Assembly: GCA_007119795.1 (NCBI GenBank)
Contig: SKOZ01000030.1
Coordinates: 1 to 54,952, forward strand
DNA from: Planctomycetales bacterium
GTDB taxonomy: Bacteria > Planctomycetota > Planctomycetia > Pirellulales > Thermoguttaceae
Direction: 5' to 3'
DNA: 54,952 bases
A model generated the notes under the pieces. That model worked only from the letters and a program-made list of their open reading frames with translations. It was not told the DNA's origin and ran no database searches. The position numbers and the translations under genes are program-made. Below are positions 42,001-51,834 of the stretch, piece after piece (positions within the stretch are counted from its first letter, which is position 1; each line of letters opens with the position of its first letter).

Positions 42001-42530
42001 ACGCCCGCAACGCCGATATCGGCCACGGCAATTTCCTTCTCGAGGTGTGCCTGCAGACCGAGGACCGTCAGGGTGTGATCATCCACAAGCGCGCCGAGAG
42101 CGGCTACGTCCTGGACCTGGTCGAGGGCCGGCCCCGGCTGCAGCTCCGCTCCGGCAGCGCGCAGTACACCGCCACGGCCGAGGCTGCCATCGACGACGGC
42201 CAGTGGCATCATCTGCTGATCGAGGTGGATCGCGGAGAAGGCGCGGTGCGTTTCTATTTGGACGGAAGAGCGGTCGACGCCCGCACCTCCGGCCGCATGC
42301 CCGAGGGCTCGCTGGCCAACGAAGCCGACTTCCTCGTCGGCGGCGGACCCGATCTGCCGCACCTGGCGGCCACGTTCGACTTCCTCCGCCTGGCCCAGGG
42401 GACGCTCGCCGATGCTCGCACCACCATCGAGGAGTTGCACGCCTGGCAGTTCGACGGGCCGCAATTCCGCGACTTCACGGGGAGGGACCGCCGCCATGGC
42501 AACGCCGCCGGTGCGCTGCTCGCCCCCTGA
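39024..42530 (+). CDS. Very large secreted beta-helix protein with LamG-like C-terminus
   Basis: This encodes 1168 residues from ATG 39024 (AGGAG eight bases upstream; ATG 39018 is too close to it). A signal peptide (about 1-25) is followed by RYIDFAEGDDNHPGTREQPW, the usual opening of secreted polysaccharide-lyase-like beta helices. The helix covers about 50-720, with coils such as IIDAQQLHHVDVAGLTFRFS, ITIRNCVFEHVN and FYVFNNVVFNP. Residues about 880-960 are a beta-sandwich. The end (about 985-1160) is a LamG/concanavalin-like domain: GNFLLEVCLQTED, ESGYVLDLVEG, DDGQWHHLLIEVDRGEGAVR. Probably a glycan-binding or glycan-cleaving enzyme at the cell surface. Confidence 0.8.
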   Translation: MPPTPRVFARASAAIVLSFGFAALAPAEQPFAWQQPYAGVLATGDLEYAPEPFEFRAGATVRYIDFAEGDDNHPGTREQPWKRHPWDPQARGRAAQSRGPATYVFKGGVAYRGVLRPGDDRGTAEEPIRLTRDPAWGDGEARIYASEVVEGWQRQAHQGIEQDRERVWMAEVDFLPRTLWMVGGDGEITRLILARWPNWQESDPNDVLREWPTWENPQWWLENSRFHRMEVDGRDRHLGIDTENLTRPAQDYVGATVWSEWGIVMGTPYPAVVEAFDEEQRAVAFRGPWTYEMSEVIARGNRYHLENMPWMLDEPGEFWVERVAEDRARIFLRLPEDRDPNTVTVEAGRHYNIIDAQQLHHVDVAGLTFRFSNVHWMYNHPAWAHPDLRAAVVRLNGSGEGITIRNCVFEHVNQPVRINVGGIEHRIGAVRIHDNAVRRTEHGAVVAAASFGREGYGPLESVELLRNDLYHIGWRALSGEHGHAVDIRFPTTSHVAGNFLYRIGGWGISVQGGKPSHSDPRPYGVPLSRHLIHHNRVEDVLLKSNDWGGIEVWQGGPFYVFNNVVFNPVAFKHWTWREGNPDNIGSFGHAYYLDAGFKTYLFNNIAAGRNNELGTRSVNTTALQNIYSFENWFFNNTFYKFAEMTRQQAPAAGRFRYLGNVIEDVTRLVFRHTDPADVAPDPNAAHFTDGGEYAYHTLAYAGNVFHDIRSRFGAFEETGAVHGEAGTFAEAVRRLDAQAADVGTVAEQPPLRDPAGRDFRPRPGGPATEQDVIAFVPWSLYAPVGEWQFTRNHANPAEIIDEHWHMTPLYRQRERYLDTPRYPLTGVNVTAERFVPGALANWTGGSALRLDGSTQYLVLPQSELQARPEPIPRRTEPTEIGNVELPDRILPEQPFEVTVRLARPLGDERLEMHVHWMREQSWGGFSELAGAAQPVPGSPDTYRFTPTVPPHQGLHRYQLLIFRSPDGSFDRQTQLVRVEAPPATFTQALRPGDARNADIGHGNFLLEVCLQTEDRQGVIIHKRAESGYVLDLVEGRPRLQLRSGSAQYTATAEAAIDDGQWHHLLIEVDRGEGAVRFYLDGRAVDARTSGRMPEGSLANEADFLVGGGPDLPHLAATFDFLRLAQGTLADARTTIEELHAWQFDGPQFRDFTGRDRRHGNAAGALLAP

Positions 42531-42559
42531 CGAAGCCGAGGTGTGGCCAGAGGTCGCGG

Positions 42560-44104
42560 CTACCCCCCACCGTGCAGGCGCGCCAGCAAGCCGCGGGCGG
42601 AATCGGCAAGCAGCGCCCGCTCCTCCTCGTCCAACAGCGCGCGGTCACGGACCGCCGCCAGGGCCACGGCCCCCATCACTGCCAAAGCGATCCACGGCCC
42701 CAGGTTGAGCACCACAGGCAGCGCCATGATGAGCCACGTGCCGCGATCGATGGCCAGCCCACTCCAGCGGCAGAAGGCGAGCACCAGCAGCAGGGCCACG
42801 GCGTGGGCGGCGGCCGTAGCCAGCACGGCGCCCAGCAGGCCCAGCCGCGGCAGGAGCAGGAGGTTCAGGACCACGTTCACCGCCAGCCCCGCCCCCAGCG
42901 CCAGGCTGGCCAGCCTGGCCTGCTCGGCGCAGAGGAGGTACATCTGGGCGGCCAGGATGAGGCCGAACCAGATGCAGTAGGTGAGCGCCCAGGGCAGGAC
43001 TTCCTCGCCCCCGGCAAACTTGCCCGCAAAGGCCACATCGAACAGCCACGGCGCCGCCAGCAGCACCGCGACTCCCGTGCCGGTGAGCACAAAGCCCAGG
43101 AGTTTGAGGAACAGGTTCAGCCGCCGGATGACGGTGTGTCGGCGACCGGCCTCCCAATCGGCGCTCAGATGCGGCGTGAGCATGCCCGCGAGCAGCATGG
43201 CCACACTCATCAGCAGCAGCGGTACGATCCGCGAGCTATGGTACTCTCCCACCAGACCCAGCGCCCCCTCTGGGGAAATCCCAGAGAAATGAATGATCAT
43301 GTAGCGGTCGGCCACGGCGAAGAGATGGCCCATGAAGCTGGTGACCGTCACCCATACCACAAAAGGGAGAAGTTTCCCCCACAAGGTAGTGCTCTGGAGC
43401 CGTTCGGCAGGCCGGGGTATTGCCCGCCAAGTGGCCGAGAGCGCGACGGCCGCAATGCCCACCGCCAGCACCGTGCCCGCAGTGAAAGCCAGCACGATAG
43501 ACTCGGCCGACTGTTGCCCCGCGATCAGCATCCCCACTCCTACGAGGGCAAAGGCCAAGCTGGAGGCCAACTGCATCGAGGAGACCACCCGGACTTTCCG
43601 CAATGCCGTGAGCAGCTCGGTCTGGTAGTTCATCAGGACCACCAGCGGCAGGCTCAAGGCCACGAGCAGCATCAGCCTCCCCTGCCCCGGTTCGCCGAAG
43701 ATCAGTGCAGCAAACTGCCCGTGGAAGACCGCCACGAGACCTGCTCCCACCACGCTCGAGACGGCGCACCAGATGGCAGTGCGGCAGATGAGGGTCCGCA
43801 AGTGCCCGAGGCGGCGGTAGTGCTCCACGTAGCGGCCGAAGGCCGCAGGGACCGCGAGAATGAGGAGGGGCGGGGCGATGAGAATGAAGCTGTAGGCCAT
43901 GTCCCAGCGGCCCAGGTCGGCAGGATCCAGCCAGCGGCAGAAGAGCACCGCCCGCACGAACCCCACCATCCGCTGCACCACCGTCAGCGCCATGAGGATC
44001 AGCACGCTCTCGGTGATCGTGTCCGTCCTCCAGGCGGCCGCGGGCGGGGCCTCGGGGGGGGCGGGCTCGATTGCGGGGGCAAGGGGGGAGGCGGAGGCGG
44101 TCAC
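42560..44104 (-). CDS. Wzx-type polysaccharide flippase
   Basis: This encodes 514 residues from GTG 44104, with a soluble N-terminal tail of about 28 residues and then 12 to 14 transmembrane helices. The first helix pair (LMALTVVQRMVGFVRAVLFC and WDMAYSFILIAPPLLILAVP) is typical of the MATE-like oligosaccharide flippase family (RfbX/MurJ superfamily). It moves lipid-linked sugars across the inner membrane for exopolysaccharide or O-antigen building. No glycosyltransferase gene is next to it, which is unusual. Confidence 0.82.
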   Translation of the reverse strand: MTASASPLAPAIEPAPPEAPPAAAWRTDTITESVLILMALTVVQRMVGFVRAVLFCRWLDPADLGRWDMAYSFILIAPPLLILAVPAAFGRYVEHYRRLGHLRTLICRTAIWCAVSSVVGAGLVAVFHGQFAALIFGEPGQGRLMLLVALSLPLVVLMNYQTELLTALRKVRVVSSMQLASSLAFALVGVGMLIAGQQSAESIVLAFTAGTVLAVGIAAVALSATWRAIPRPAERLQSTTLWGKLLPFVVWVTVTSFMGHLFAVADRYMIIHFSGISPEGALGLVGEYHSSRIVPLLLMSVAMLLAGMLTPHLSADWEAGRRHTVIRRLNLFLKLLGFVLTGTGVAVLLAAPWLFDVAFAGKFAGGEEVLPWALTYCIWFGLILAAQMYLLCAEQARLASLALGAGLAVNVVLNLLLLPRLGLLGAVLATAAAHAVALLLVLAFCRWSGLAIDRGTWLIMALPVVLNLGPWIALAVMGAVALAAVRDRALLDEEERALLADSARGLLARLHGGG

Positions 44105-44197
44105 GGTGCCGGTCGCTCGCGGGGAAGAACCAGGACGGCACCGCGGACTGCGGCGCCGCTCAAATCTCCCTTACGGGCGAGGGAAAGCAAACCGCGC

Positions 44198-45226
44198 CTA
44201 CCCGAAGAAACGTTCGAATTCGCTGGGGTCGATCGGATCGCACCGCGAGGAGAAGCGCCCGCCGGCGGCAAGCCGCCTCGCTTCGAGGGTTTCCTTGTCG
44301 ATCACCAGGAAGAGCCGCTTCAACCAGCCGGTGGCTTCCAGCAGATAGACGTTGGCTGTCTCGGCGATCCGCCAGGAGCCGAAACGGTCCAGCCGGGGGA
44401 ACTCCCCGAGGATGCGGGCCATCCGCGGATCGGCCTTGCTCACGGGGCGGAGACTACGGCAGCCGGCGCAGGCCCCGCGCTCCACCGCATGAGGGCTTAC
44501 CCGCTGGCGACAGCGGTCGCATTCGATCGCCGCCGAAGCCAGCAGCCGCTCGCCGCTCACCGGGCAGGCGACGGTCAGCGACTTGAGCACCCGCCGCCGC
44601 GTGACGCTGCAGGCCACCAGGTCTTCGGGAAGCGCCCAGCGGCCGGTCTCCGCGCAGGCCTCAATCTGCTCGGCGGCCACGATCCGACCGTCGTCGGTGG
44701 CCGCCACCTCGAAGCTCTCGGCTCCCGTGTGCGGGCAGACGAACGGCGGCGCGACCAGAGTTCGGGCCCATCCGGAGAAGGGCAGATCGACCCACGATTC
44801 GCCGATCGTAAAACGCAGTTTCCCTTCGGCGAACTTGCACCAGACAATCCCCGTTTCCACCTCGCCGTCAGAGACGGGCCCCGGCCAATAGCGCCGTGCT
44901 GCGCCCCGGGCCGTTTCGACCAGCTGGGAGAGGTCGTCCTCGATCGGTTCGAGCGGTTTTTCCAGCTCCCGCATGTTCGTCATGCCCAGGTTGCGGACCA
45001 ACTCCCCGGGGACCAGTTCCCCGGAAGGGTCGACGAACAGCTCCCGCCCGGGGCCGCCCGGGGAACGACGGACGCGGAGGTAGAGCCGGTTTTCCAGCAG
45101 GCAGCCGGCTAAGTGGACAGTCCCTCCCTTGATGGAATAGGCGGGGAAGAGCCGCGCGGCAATCTCGTGTACACTTCGCGGCTGGTCCGCCGGCGCCCAG
45201 TGGCTCACGTCGTGCGTTACGTCCAA
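44198..45226 (-). CDS. Cys-rich hypothetical protein with zinc-ribbon-like motifs
   Basis: This encodes 342 residues with no membrane segment. Cysteine pairs lie at VCPHTGAES, ACSVTRRR, ACPVSGERL, CDRCRQ and CAGCRSL, spaced like two or three zinc ribbons. An N-terminal beta-rich part is seen (HLAGCLLENRLYLRVRR). The C-terminal part has SWRIAETANVYLLEATGWLKR. Such proteins are found in planctomycetes with unknown function. The zinc-ribbon call is from spacing only. Confidence 0.6.
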   Translation of the reverse strand: MDVTHDVSHWAPADQPRSVHEIAARLFPAYSIKGGTVHLAGCLLENRLYLRVRRSPGGPGRELFVDPSGELVPGELVRNLGMTNMRELEKPLEPIEDDLSQLVETARGAARRYWPGPVSDGEVETGIVWCKFAEGKLRFTIGESWVDLPFSGWARTLVAPPFVCPHTGAESFEVAATDDGRIVAAEQIEACAETGRWALPEDLVACSVTRRRVLKSLTVACPVSGERLLASAAIECDRCRQRVSPHAVERGACAGCRSLRPVSKADPRMARILGEFPRLDRFGSWRIAETANVYLLEATGWLKRLFLVIDKETLEARRLAAGGRFSSRCDPIDPSEFERFFG

Positions 45227-45324
45227 GGCGATCAGTCCCCTCTCAGGTACTCCCGCCGGCTGGGATCACGGTGCGGGAGATTCTCGGGAATTGTACCACA
45301 ACCGCCTCGGGGGCGGTAACTGGC

Positions 45325-45879
45325 TCACAAATTGGGGGGAACGATCGGCGACGAACCGATGTCGCTTACGTCGGTGATCATCCAGCGGCCGTCCTCGAGC
45401 CGCATCTGCACGGCGAAACGCGACCAGGGTGTGTGGCTGTAGGGGTAGAGCCCCGTCGACTCGCGTATGTTCGCCATGGCGTCCAGCGTGACGCGGGCCG
45501 TGGGGGGACTGGTGTGGCGGTTGATCTCGACCTCGACGTTTCGCATACGGACCCGGAGCACCTCGACCCGCCCCAGGGCCCAGCGGGCCATGCGGCGCGG
45601 TTGCTCCGCCGAAGCGGAAACGTGCTCGAAGAGCAGGTCGATGTCGTTTGCTTCCAGAGCCGAAGCGGCCGCGTGCAACGTCATTTCGACGCGCTCGCGA
45701 TCGGTCACTACGAGGTGTTCGACTAGCACCCCCAAGAGGGTTAATGCCAGCACCACGCCCATCGCCACCACGAACTTGCCCTCCCGGGTGCGAACGAAGA
45801 GCACCGCTAGGATGGCCTCAGCGACGATCCCCGCGAAGATGATCGGTGTCGGGTCTTCCAGGGGGTTCGGCATCGCCAT
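45325..45879 (-). CDS. Membrane-anchored NTF2-like protein
   Basis: This encodes 184 residues. Two N-terminal transmembrane helices (PIIFAGIVAEAILAVLFV and KFVVAMGVVLALTLLGVLVEHLVV) are followed by an NTF2-like cone of about 115 residues: ERVEMTLHAAASALEANDID, RMRNVEVEINRHTSPPTARV, TPWSRFAVQMRLEDGRWMIT. NTF2-like pockets bind small molecules or act as assembly domains. It lies 18 bp downstream of the eno stop on the same strand, so it may be co-transcribed with eno. Confidence 0.65.
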   Translation of the reverse strand: MAMPNPLEDPTPIIFAGIVAEAILAVLFVRTREGKFVVAMGVVLALTLLGVLVEHLVVTDRERVEMTLHAAASALEANDIDLLFEHVSASAEQPRRMARWALGRVEVLRVRMRNVEVEINRHTSPPTARVTLDAMANIRESTGLYPYSHTPWSRFAVQMRLEDGRWMITDVSDIGSSPIVPPNL

Positions 45880-45897
45880 GCTCGCGAAGGGCCTTCG

Positions 45898-47619
<1,722 letters not shown>

Positions 47620-48639
47620 ATGCAACCGACCGAGGTTTCACCCCATCGCGCGGCGATCGAACCGATGCCGGAGAACCTCCGCAGCGTCCAGCCCGGGGGC
47701 GGGTTTTGTTACCGGGTCGAAATCGCCTGGGCGGCGGTTCGCCGCCGGCTCCTGAAGCGGCTGCGTCCGCGATTCGTTCGCCTCATGGCCGAGGTCCGCC
47801 AGGGCTCACCGGATGGCGCCCCCCACGAAATCCTCGACCCTCGCGACCTGAAATACTGTCGCAACCAATGTACCTGCTACTGGGATCCCGTCGACGATCC
47901 CTTCTTGTGGCGGGACGCCCTGCCGTTCACCCGTTGGGGACTGGCCGAGCTGCAGATCCTCGGCTGGCCGTTGGCGGCCTTGACGGTGGGGGCCTGGGCG
48001 ATCCTTCCCCCGCTGGTCGTCCTCCCTGCCATTCCCCTGGCGCTGCTCCTCTGGTTCTTCCGTAACCCGCGCCGGCGGATTCCCACGGGTGCCGGGCTCG
48101 TCGTATCGCCGGCGGACGGCAGGATCTCCGAGATCACGCGCCTCGATCACGACGCCTTTCTCGGCGGACCGGCGTTGCGGATCGGCATCTTCCTCTCCAT
48201 TTTCGACGTCCACCTGAACCGTGCCCCGGTTGCGGCCCGCGTCGTGGCCCTCCGCTACAACCCCGGCGAGTTCCTCAATGCCCTCAAGGCCGAGAGCGCC
48301 GAGCGGAACGAAAACCTCTGGATGGGGCTCGAAGAGGAGGCCCCGCCCCACCGCCGCCTGGCCGTCCGGCAGATCGCCGGGGCCATCGCCCGGCGGATCG
48401 TCTGTGCCGCTCGCACCGGCGAGCTGCTGGAGCGGGGCGAAGTGTACGGCATGATCAAGCTCGGCTCGCGGACCGAGTTGCTCCTCCCGGCGGCGGAGGA
48501 CCTCGAGGTGGCCGTGGCGGTAGGCCAGAACGTCCGCGCCGGCAGCACTCTGGTGGCGCGTTATACGTCGGCCGGGCCGGAGCCGGCAAGGGAAGAGGCC
48601 CGGACGACGGGCGAGGAGGACGGCCGTGCGACCGCTTAG
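47620..48639 (+). CDS. psd: Phosphatidylserine decarboxylase proenzyme
   Basis: This encodes 339 residues from ATG 47620; ATG 47665 is an alternative. Two hydrophobic segments (about 115-150) anchor it. The catalytic part shows VVSPADGRISEI, RIGIFLSIFDVHLNRAPV (with the active-site His) and GMIKLGSRTELLLP. In that last motif cleavage at Gly-Ser makes the pyruvoyl group. It converts phosphatidylserine to phosphatidylethanolamine. It has an unusual N-terminal extension of about 100 residues. It overlaps pssA, the previous enzyme in the pathway, by 14 bp. Confidence 0.92.
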   Translation: MQPTEVSPHRAAIEPMPENLRSVQPGGGFCYRVEIAWAAVRRRLLKRLRPRFVRLMAEVRQGSPDGAPHEILDPRDLKYCRNQCTCYWDPVDDPFLWRDALPFTRWGLAELQILGWPLAALTVGAWAILPPLVVLPAIPLALLLWFFRNPRRRIPTGAGLVVSPADGRISEITRLDHDAFLGGPALRIGIFLSIFDVHLNRAPVAARVVALRYNPGEFLNALKAESAERNENLWMGLEEEAPPHRRLAVRQIAGAIARRIVCAARTGELLERGEVYGMIKLGSRTELLLPAAEDLEVAVAVGQNVRAGSTLVARYTSAGPEPAREEARTTGEEDGRATA

Positions 48640-49441
48640 AACCATCGCCGTGCTGCCGACGATGTTCACGCTTGGAAACCTCGTCTGCGGATTCTTCGCC
48701 ATCGTGGTGGCTGCCCGGGTGGATGCCCCGAGCACCCAACCGGTCTATCCGGCGGATCCGACCAACGTGATGCTCAGCGCTTGGCTGATCTTCCTGGCCA
48801 TGGTCTTCGATGCCCTCGACGGCCACGTGGCCCGTCTCTCCCGCACGGCCAGCGACTTCGGCGCGCAGCTCGACAGCCTCTGCGACCTGGTGACCTTCGG
48901 AGTCGCCCCCGGCTTCCTGCTGGTGAAGATGTGCCCCCACTTCGCCTACTTGCACCGCGAGGCGGTCTGGGTGATTGCCGCCTCGTTCGCCGCTTGTGCC
49001 GCCCTGCGGCTGGCGCGCTTCAATGTGGAGACCACCGAAGACGACGATCACCTGCACTTCAGCGGCCTCCCCACGCCTGCCGCCGCCGCGGCCATCGCCG
49101 GTTTCGGCATTCTTTTCTACACCCTTCGCAAGGAGGACAACACCCTGGCCTACGCCGCCGAGATCGATGCCGCCCTCCAAATGGCCCTCCCCCTCTTCGC
49201 CGTCCTCGTGGCCCTGTTGATGGTCTCGCGGATCCCCTATCCGCACGTCGTCAATCAGGTGCTCCGCGGGCAGCGCAGCTTCGGGCACATCGTCGGCGTC
49301 CTCTTCGCCCTGGTTGCCGTGATGATCGTCCGCGGCTACTCGGTGCCCATCATCTGCGGTGCTTTCGTCTTCAGCGGGCCGGTCCGCTACGGCTGGGAGA
49401 AGCTGGTCCAGCGCCAGCGACAAGAGGAGCCACTCTTCTGA
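48626..49441 (+). CDS. pssA: CDP-diacylglycerol-serine O-phosphatidyltransferase
   Basis: This encodes 271 residues from GTG 48626, which overlaps the end of psd. The CDP-alcohol phosphotransferase motif is DALDGHVARLSRTASDFGAQ followed by LDSLCD (D-G-x2-A-R-x8-G-x3-D-x3-D). About seven transmembrane helices follow. It makes phosphatidylserine from CDP-diacylglycerol and serine, and psd then decarboxylates it. The overlap indicates translational coupling. A heptamer-array module begins inside its stop codon. Confidence 0.93.
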   Translation: MRPLRTIAVLPTMFTLGNLVCGFFAIVVAARVDAPSTQPVYPADPTNVMLSAWLIFLAMVFDALDGHVARLSRTASDFGAQLDSLCDLVTFGVAPGFLLVKMCPHFAYLHREAVWVIAASFAACAALRLARFNVETTEDDDHLHFSGLPTPAAAAAIAGFGILFYTLRKEDNTLAYAAEIDAALQMALPLFAVLVALLMVSRIPYPHVVNQVLRGQRSFGHIVGVLFALVAVMIVRGYSVPIICGAFVFSGPVRYGWEKLVQRQRQEEPLF

Positions 49442-49526
49442 GTGGTGAGCGGTGAGGGCGGGGTTGTAAGGATTAGCAACACCGCCCCACAACCCACAAC
49501 CGACAACCGACAACTGACAAGCAACT
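49440..49526. repeat. Double heptamer array upstream of ribE
   Basis: It begins in the pssA stop with GAGTGGT and GAGCGGT. A strong hairpin follows (GGGCGGGGTTG, 49456-49466, with CAACACCGCCC, 49477-49487). Then come tandem ACAACCC, ACAACCG, ACAACCG, ACAACTG and ACAAGCA right up to the ribE start at 49527. The layout is the same as at 16236-16349, with shorter first and longer second arrays. Confidence 0.8.
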
Positions 49527-50162
49527 ATGTTTTCAGGAATTGTGGAAGCACTGGGCTCGGTGGCGGAGATCCGCTCCGAGCCACCTGGCGTTTGGCTGGT
49601 GATTCGCGAGGCGAAGATCGCGGCCGAGACGAAAGTTGCCGACAGCATCTCCGTGAACGGCTGTTGCCTGACGGTGGTCGCCGTGGAGGGCGAGACGGTC
49701 GCCTTTCAGGCCGGCCCGGAAACGCTGCGCCGCACGAATCTGGGCGACCTCGTCCTAGGCAGCCCCGTGAATTTGGAGCGGGCCCTGCGGGTGGGCGACC
49801 GCCTCGGCGGCCACTTCGTCTCCGGCCATATCGACGGCGTGGGGTACCTTGCCGACCGACAAGACCACGGCGAATGGTCGACCTTCCGCTTCGACATCAC
49901 CCCCCAGATCGCCCGCGAGATGGCTCCCAAGGGTTCCATCGCCGTCGACGGCGTGAGCCTGACCATCGTCGATAGCGAGCCGGAATCGTTCAGCGTGGCC
50001 CTCATCCCCTACACCCTGGCGGTAACCACGCTGGGCTCGCTCCAGGTCGGCGGCAAGGTCAATCTGGAGACCGACATTCTCGCCAAGTACGTGCAGCGGC
50101 TCGTGGAGGCCAAGGAGTGGGATGCCGGCCAGGGCCCAGCCGCCGAAGCGATGCCGATATGA
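49527..50162 (+). CDS. ribE: Riboflavin synthase alpha subunit
   Basis: This encodes 211 residues, made of two similar halves. The first starts MFSGIVEALGSV and has SISVNGCCLTVVA; the second has GHFVSGHIDGVG and SIAVDGVSLTIVD. It joins two molecules of 6,7-dimethyl-8-ribityllumazine to give riboflavin. The ATG directly follows the heptamer array and lacks a usual ribosome-binding site. The stop overlaps the rsmA start (ATGA). Confidence 0.95.
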   Translation: MFSGIVEALGSVAEIRSEPPGVWLVIREAKIAAETKVADSISVNGCCLTVVAVEGETVAFQAGPETLRRTNLGDLVLGSPVNLERALRVGDRLGGHFVSGHIDGVGYLADRQDHGEWSTFRFDITPQIAREMAPKGSIAVDGVSLTIVDSEPESFSVALIPYTLAVTTLGSLQVGGKVNLETDILAKYVQRLVEAKEWDAGQGPAAEAMPI

Positions 50163-51070
50163 CTGCCGGCTCGGCGCGAAATCAGACGCTCTCCTTCCTG
50201 CTCCGCCGCTTCCGCGAGGTGGGCATCCGCCCGGAGGGCCGGCTGGGGCAGAATTTCCTCATCGACCTGAACCTGGTCCGCCTTCTGGTGCAGACGGCCG
50301 ACGTGGTCGCGGACGACGTGGTCCTCGAAGTGGGGACGGGCACCGGTTCGCTCACGGCACTGCTCGCGGAACGGGCTGCGGCCGTGGTGACCGTCGAGGT
50401 CGATGCCAAGATGCATCAGCTCGCCGCCGAGCACCTGGCCGGGGTGGCCAACGTGCAGATGCTCCTGGCCGACGTGCTCAAGAACAAGAACCGGCTGAAC
50501 CCGGCGGTCCTGGAAGCCGTTGCCCGGGCCCGCCACGCCGCCGGGATCCGGCCGCGCCCCTGGAAGCTGGCCGCCAACCTTCCCTACAACATCGCCACGC
50601 CGCTGATCACCAACCTCTTGACCCTCGACGACCCGCCGGAGACGATGACGGTTACGATCCAGAAGGAAGTTGCCGACCGCCTCGTGGCCGCTCCGGCGAC
50701 CAAGGACTACGGCGCTTTGAGCCTCTGGGTCCAGGCGCAGTGCGATGTGGAGCTGGTGCGCGTGATGCCGCCGTCGGTCTTCTTCCCCCGGCCCAAGGTG
50801 GACTCGGCCATCGTTCGGCTTCGCACGAATCGCGCCCGCCGCGCCGCCATCGGCGATCGCGAGCACTTCCACAGCTTCGTCCGCAGCCTCTTCCTCCACC
50901 GCCGCAAATACCTCCGCTCCGTGCTCGTCGCCGCGCTCAAGGACCGTCTCGACAAGCCGGGGGTCGACGCCCTCCTCGCCCGCTTCGGCCTTTCCGGCAC
51001 CGAACGCGCCGAACAGCTCGATCTGGACACCGTCCTCGCCATGGCCAAGACGGTCCCCAAAGGCCGCTGA
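50159..51070 (+). CDS. rsmA: 16S rRNA (adenine1518/1519-N6) dimethyltransferase
   Basis: This encodes 303 residues from ATG 50159, overlapping the ribE stop by 4 bp. It has RLGQNFLID, the SAM-binding VLEVGTGTGSLT, the catalytic NLPYN (WKLAANLPYNIATPL), and PPSVFFPRPKVDSAIVRL. RsmA/KsgA dimethylates two adenines near the 3' end of 16S rRNA in late 30S assembly. Confidence 0.95.
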   Translation: MTAGSARNQTLSFLLRRFREVGIRPEGRLGQNFLIDLNLVRLLVQTADVVADDVVLEVGTGTGSLTALLAERAAAVVTVEVDAKMHQLAAEHLAGVANVQMLLADVLKNKNRLNPAVLEAVARARHAAGIRPRPWKLAANLPYNIATPLITNLLTLDDPPETMTVTIQKEVADRLVAAPATKDYGALSLWVQAQCDVELVRVMPPSVFFPRPKVDSAIVRLRTNRARRAAIGDREHFHSFVRSLFLHRRKYLRSVLVAALKDRLDKPGVDALLARFGLSGTERAEQLDLDTVLAMAKTVPKGR

Positions 51071-51366
51071 CCCATAGCCGTACCGCGCCAGGAATGAACC
51101 GCGCCGCTATTCTTGCGATTCTATCCAACCCCCCTCGACCCCCATGTTCTTGAACATGAGGGAACGGAGGGAACAGATGAAGAGAGAATAACATGAGGAA
51201 GGAAGAAGGCGGGCAAGGCCCCGGCCTGAGCACCTCGACCGGCACCTGCTCCTCTCTCCTCATCCCCTCTGTTTCCTCCGTTTCCTCCTGTACCGAAAAC
51301 GTGCCCGAGAAAGCCGAAGCCGAAGGAACGGAGGGGTTCTTCTAAGGCGGACCACTTGCGAATTCG
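51071..51366. repeat. Intergenic region with an inverted polypurine/polypyrimidine repeat
   Basis: GAGGGAACGGAGGGAACAGA (51158-51177) is answered by TCTGTTTCCTCCGTTTCCTC (near 51266-51288) as an imperfect inverted repeat about 90 bp away. A perfect palindrome CATGTTC-TT-GAACATG lies at 51143-51158. No gene is present. The region lies between the convergent rsmA and ruvX genes and could act as a two-way terminator or be a mobile-repeat remnant. Confidence 0.5.
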
Positions 51367-51834
51367 CTACGAGAGGGGGCCGGGGTCGATGGTGCCGCGG
51401 CCGCCCGATTCGAGATAGGCGGCCAGGAGGATCTGGGCGGCGAGCATGTCGCGCCGCGCCTGGCGGCGTTTCTTGGTCAGCTCGCCCATCTGCAAAAGCG
51501 CTTCCGCCTCCGCCGAGGTGAACCGCTCGTCGAAGAGCACCACAGAGATGCCCGTGACCTCCCCCAGCCAGGCGGCGAAGCGGCGAGCCTCGAGCGACTT
51601 TTCGCTCTCCTGACCGCTGAGGTGGACCGGCAGCCCCACGACGAACTGCGTGATGGTCTCTTCCTGGATCAGGCGCTGGAAGCGGCGGGCATCCTGGGCG
51701 GGATCGCGGCGGGTGTAGTTCTCGTAGGGGCTGGCGACGGTGCGGTCGGCATTGCTCACGGCGATGCCGATCCGCTTCGTACCGAAGTCGATACCCGCGA
51801 CCCGCCCCCGCCTCGGTCGGTCCGGATCGCCCAT
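51367..51834 (-). CDS. ruvX: Holliday-junction-resolvase-like pre-16S rRNA nuclease (YqgF/RuvX)
   Basis: This encodes 155 residues. Motifs: VAGIDFGTKRIGIAVSN, FVVGLPVHLSGQESEKS, VVLFDERFTSAEAE and DMLAAQILLAAYLE. It is an RNase-H-fold nuclease needed for maturing the 5' end of 16S rRNA. The ATG directly follows the stop of the UroD-family gene (TAGATG), so the two are coupled. Confidence 0.92.
   Translation of the reverse strand: MGDPDRPRRGRVAGIDFGTKRIGIAVSNADRTVASPYENYTRRDPAQDARRFQRLIQEETITQFVVGLPVHLSGQESEKSLEARRFAAWLGEVTGISVVLFDERFTSAEAEALLQMGELTKKRRQARRDMLAAQILLAAYLESGGRGTIDPGPLS

Noticed and set aside
38835..42497. 1220-codon open frame on the minus strand
   Set aside because: It is antisense to the secreted beta-helix gene, which has a signal peptide, a ribosome-binding site and domain motifs.
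40442..45112. 1556-codon open frame on the plus strand
   Set aside because: It runs out of frame through the 1168-aa gene and opposite the flippase and Cys-rich genes; Arg/Pro-rich composition marks it as a GC-driven shadow.
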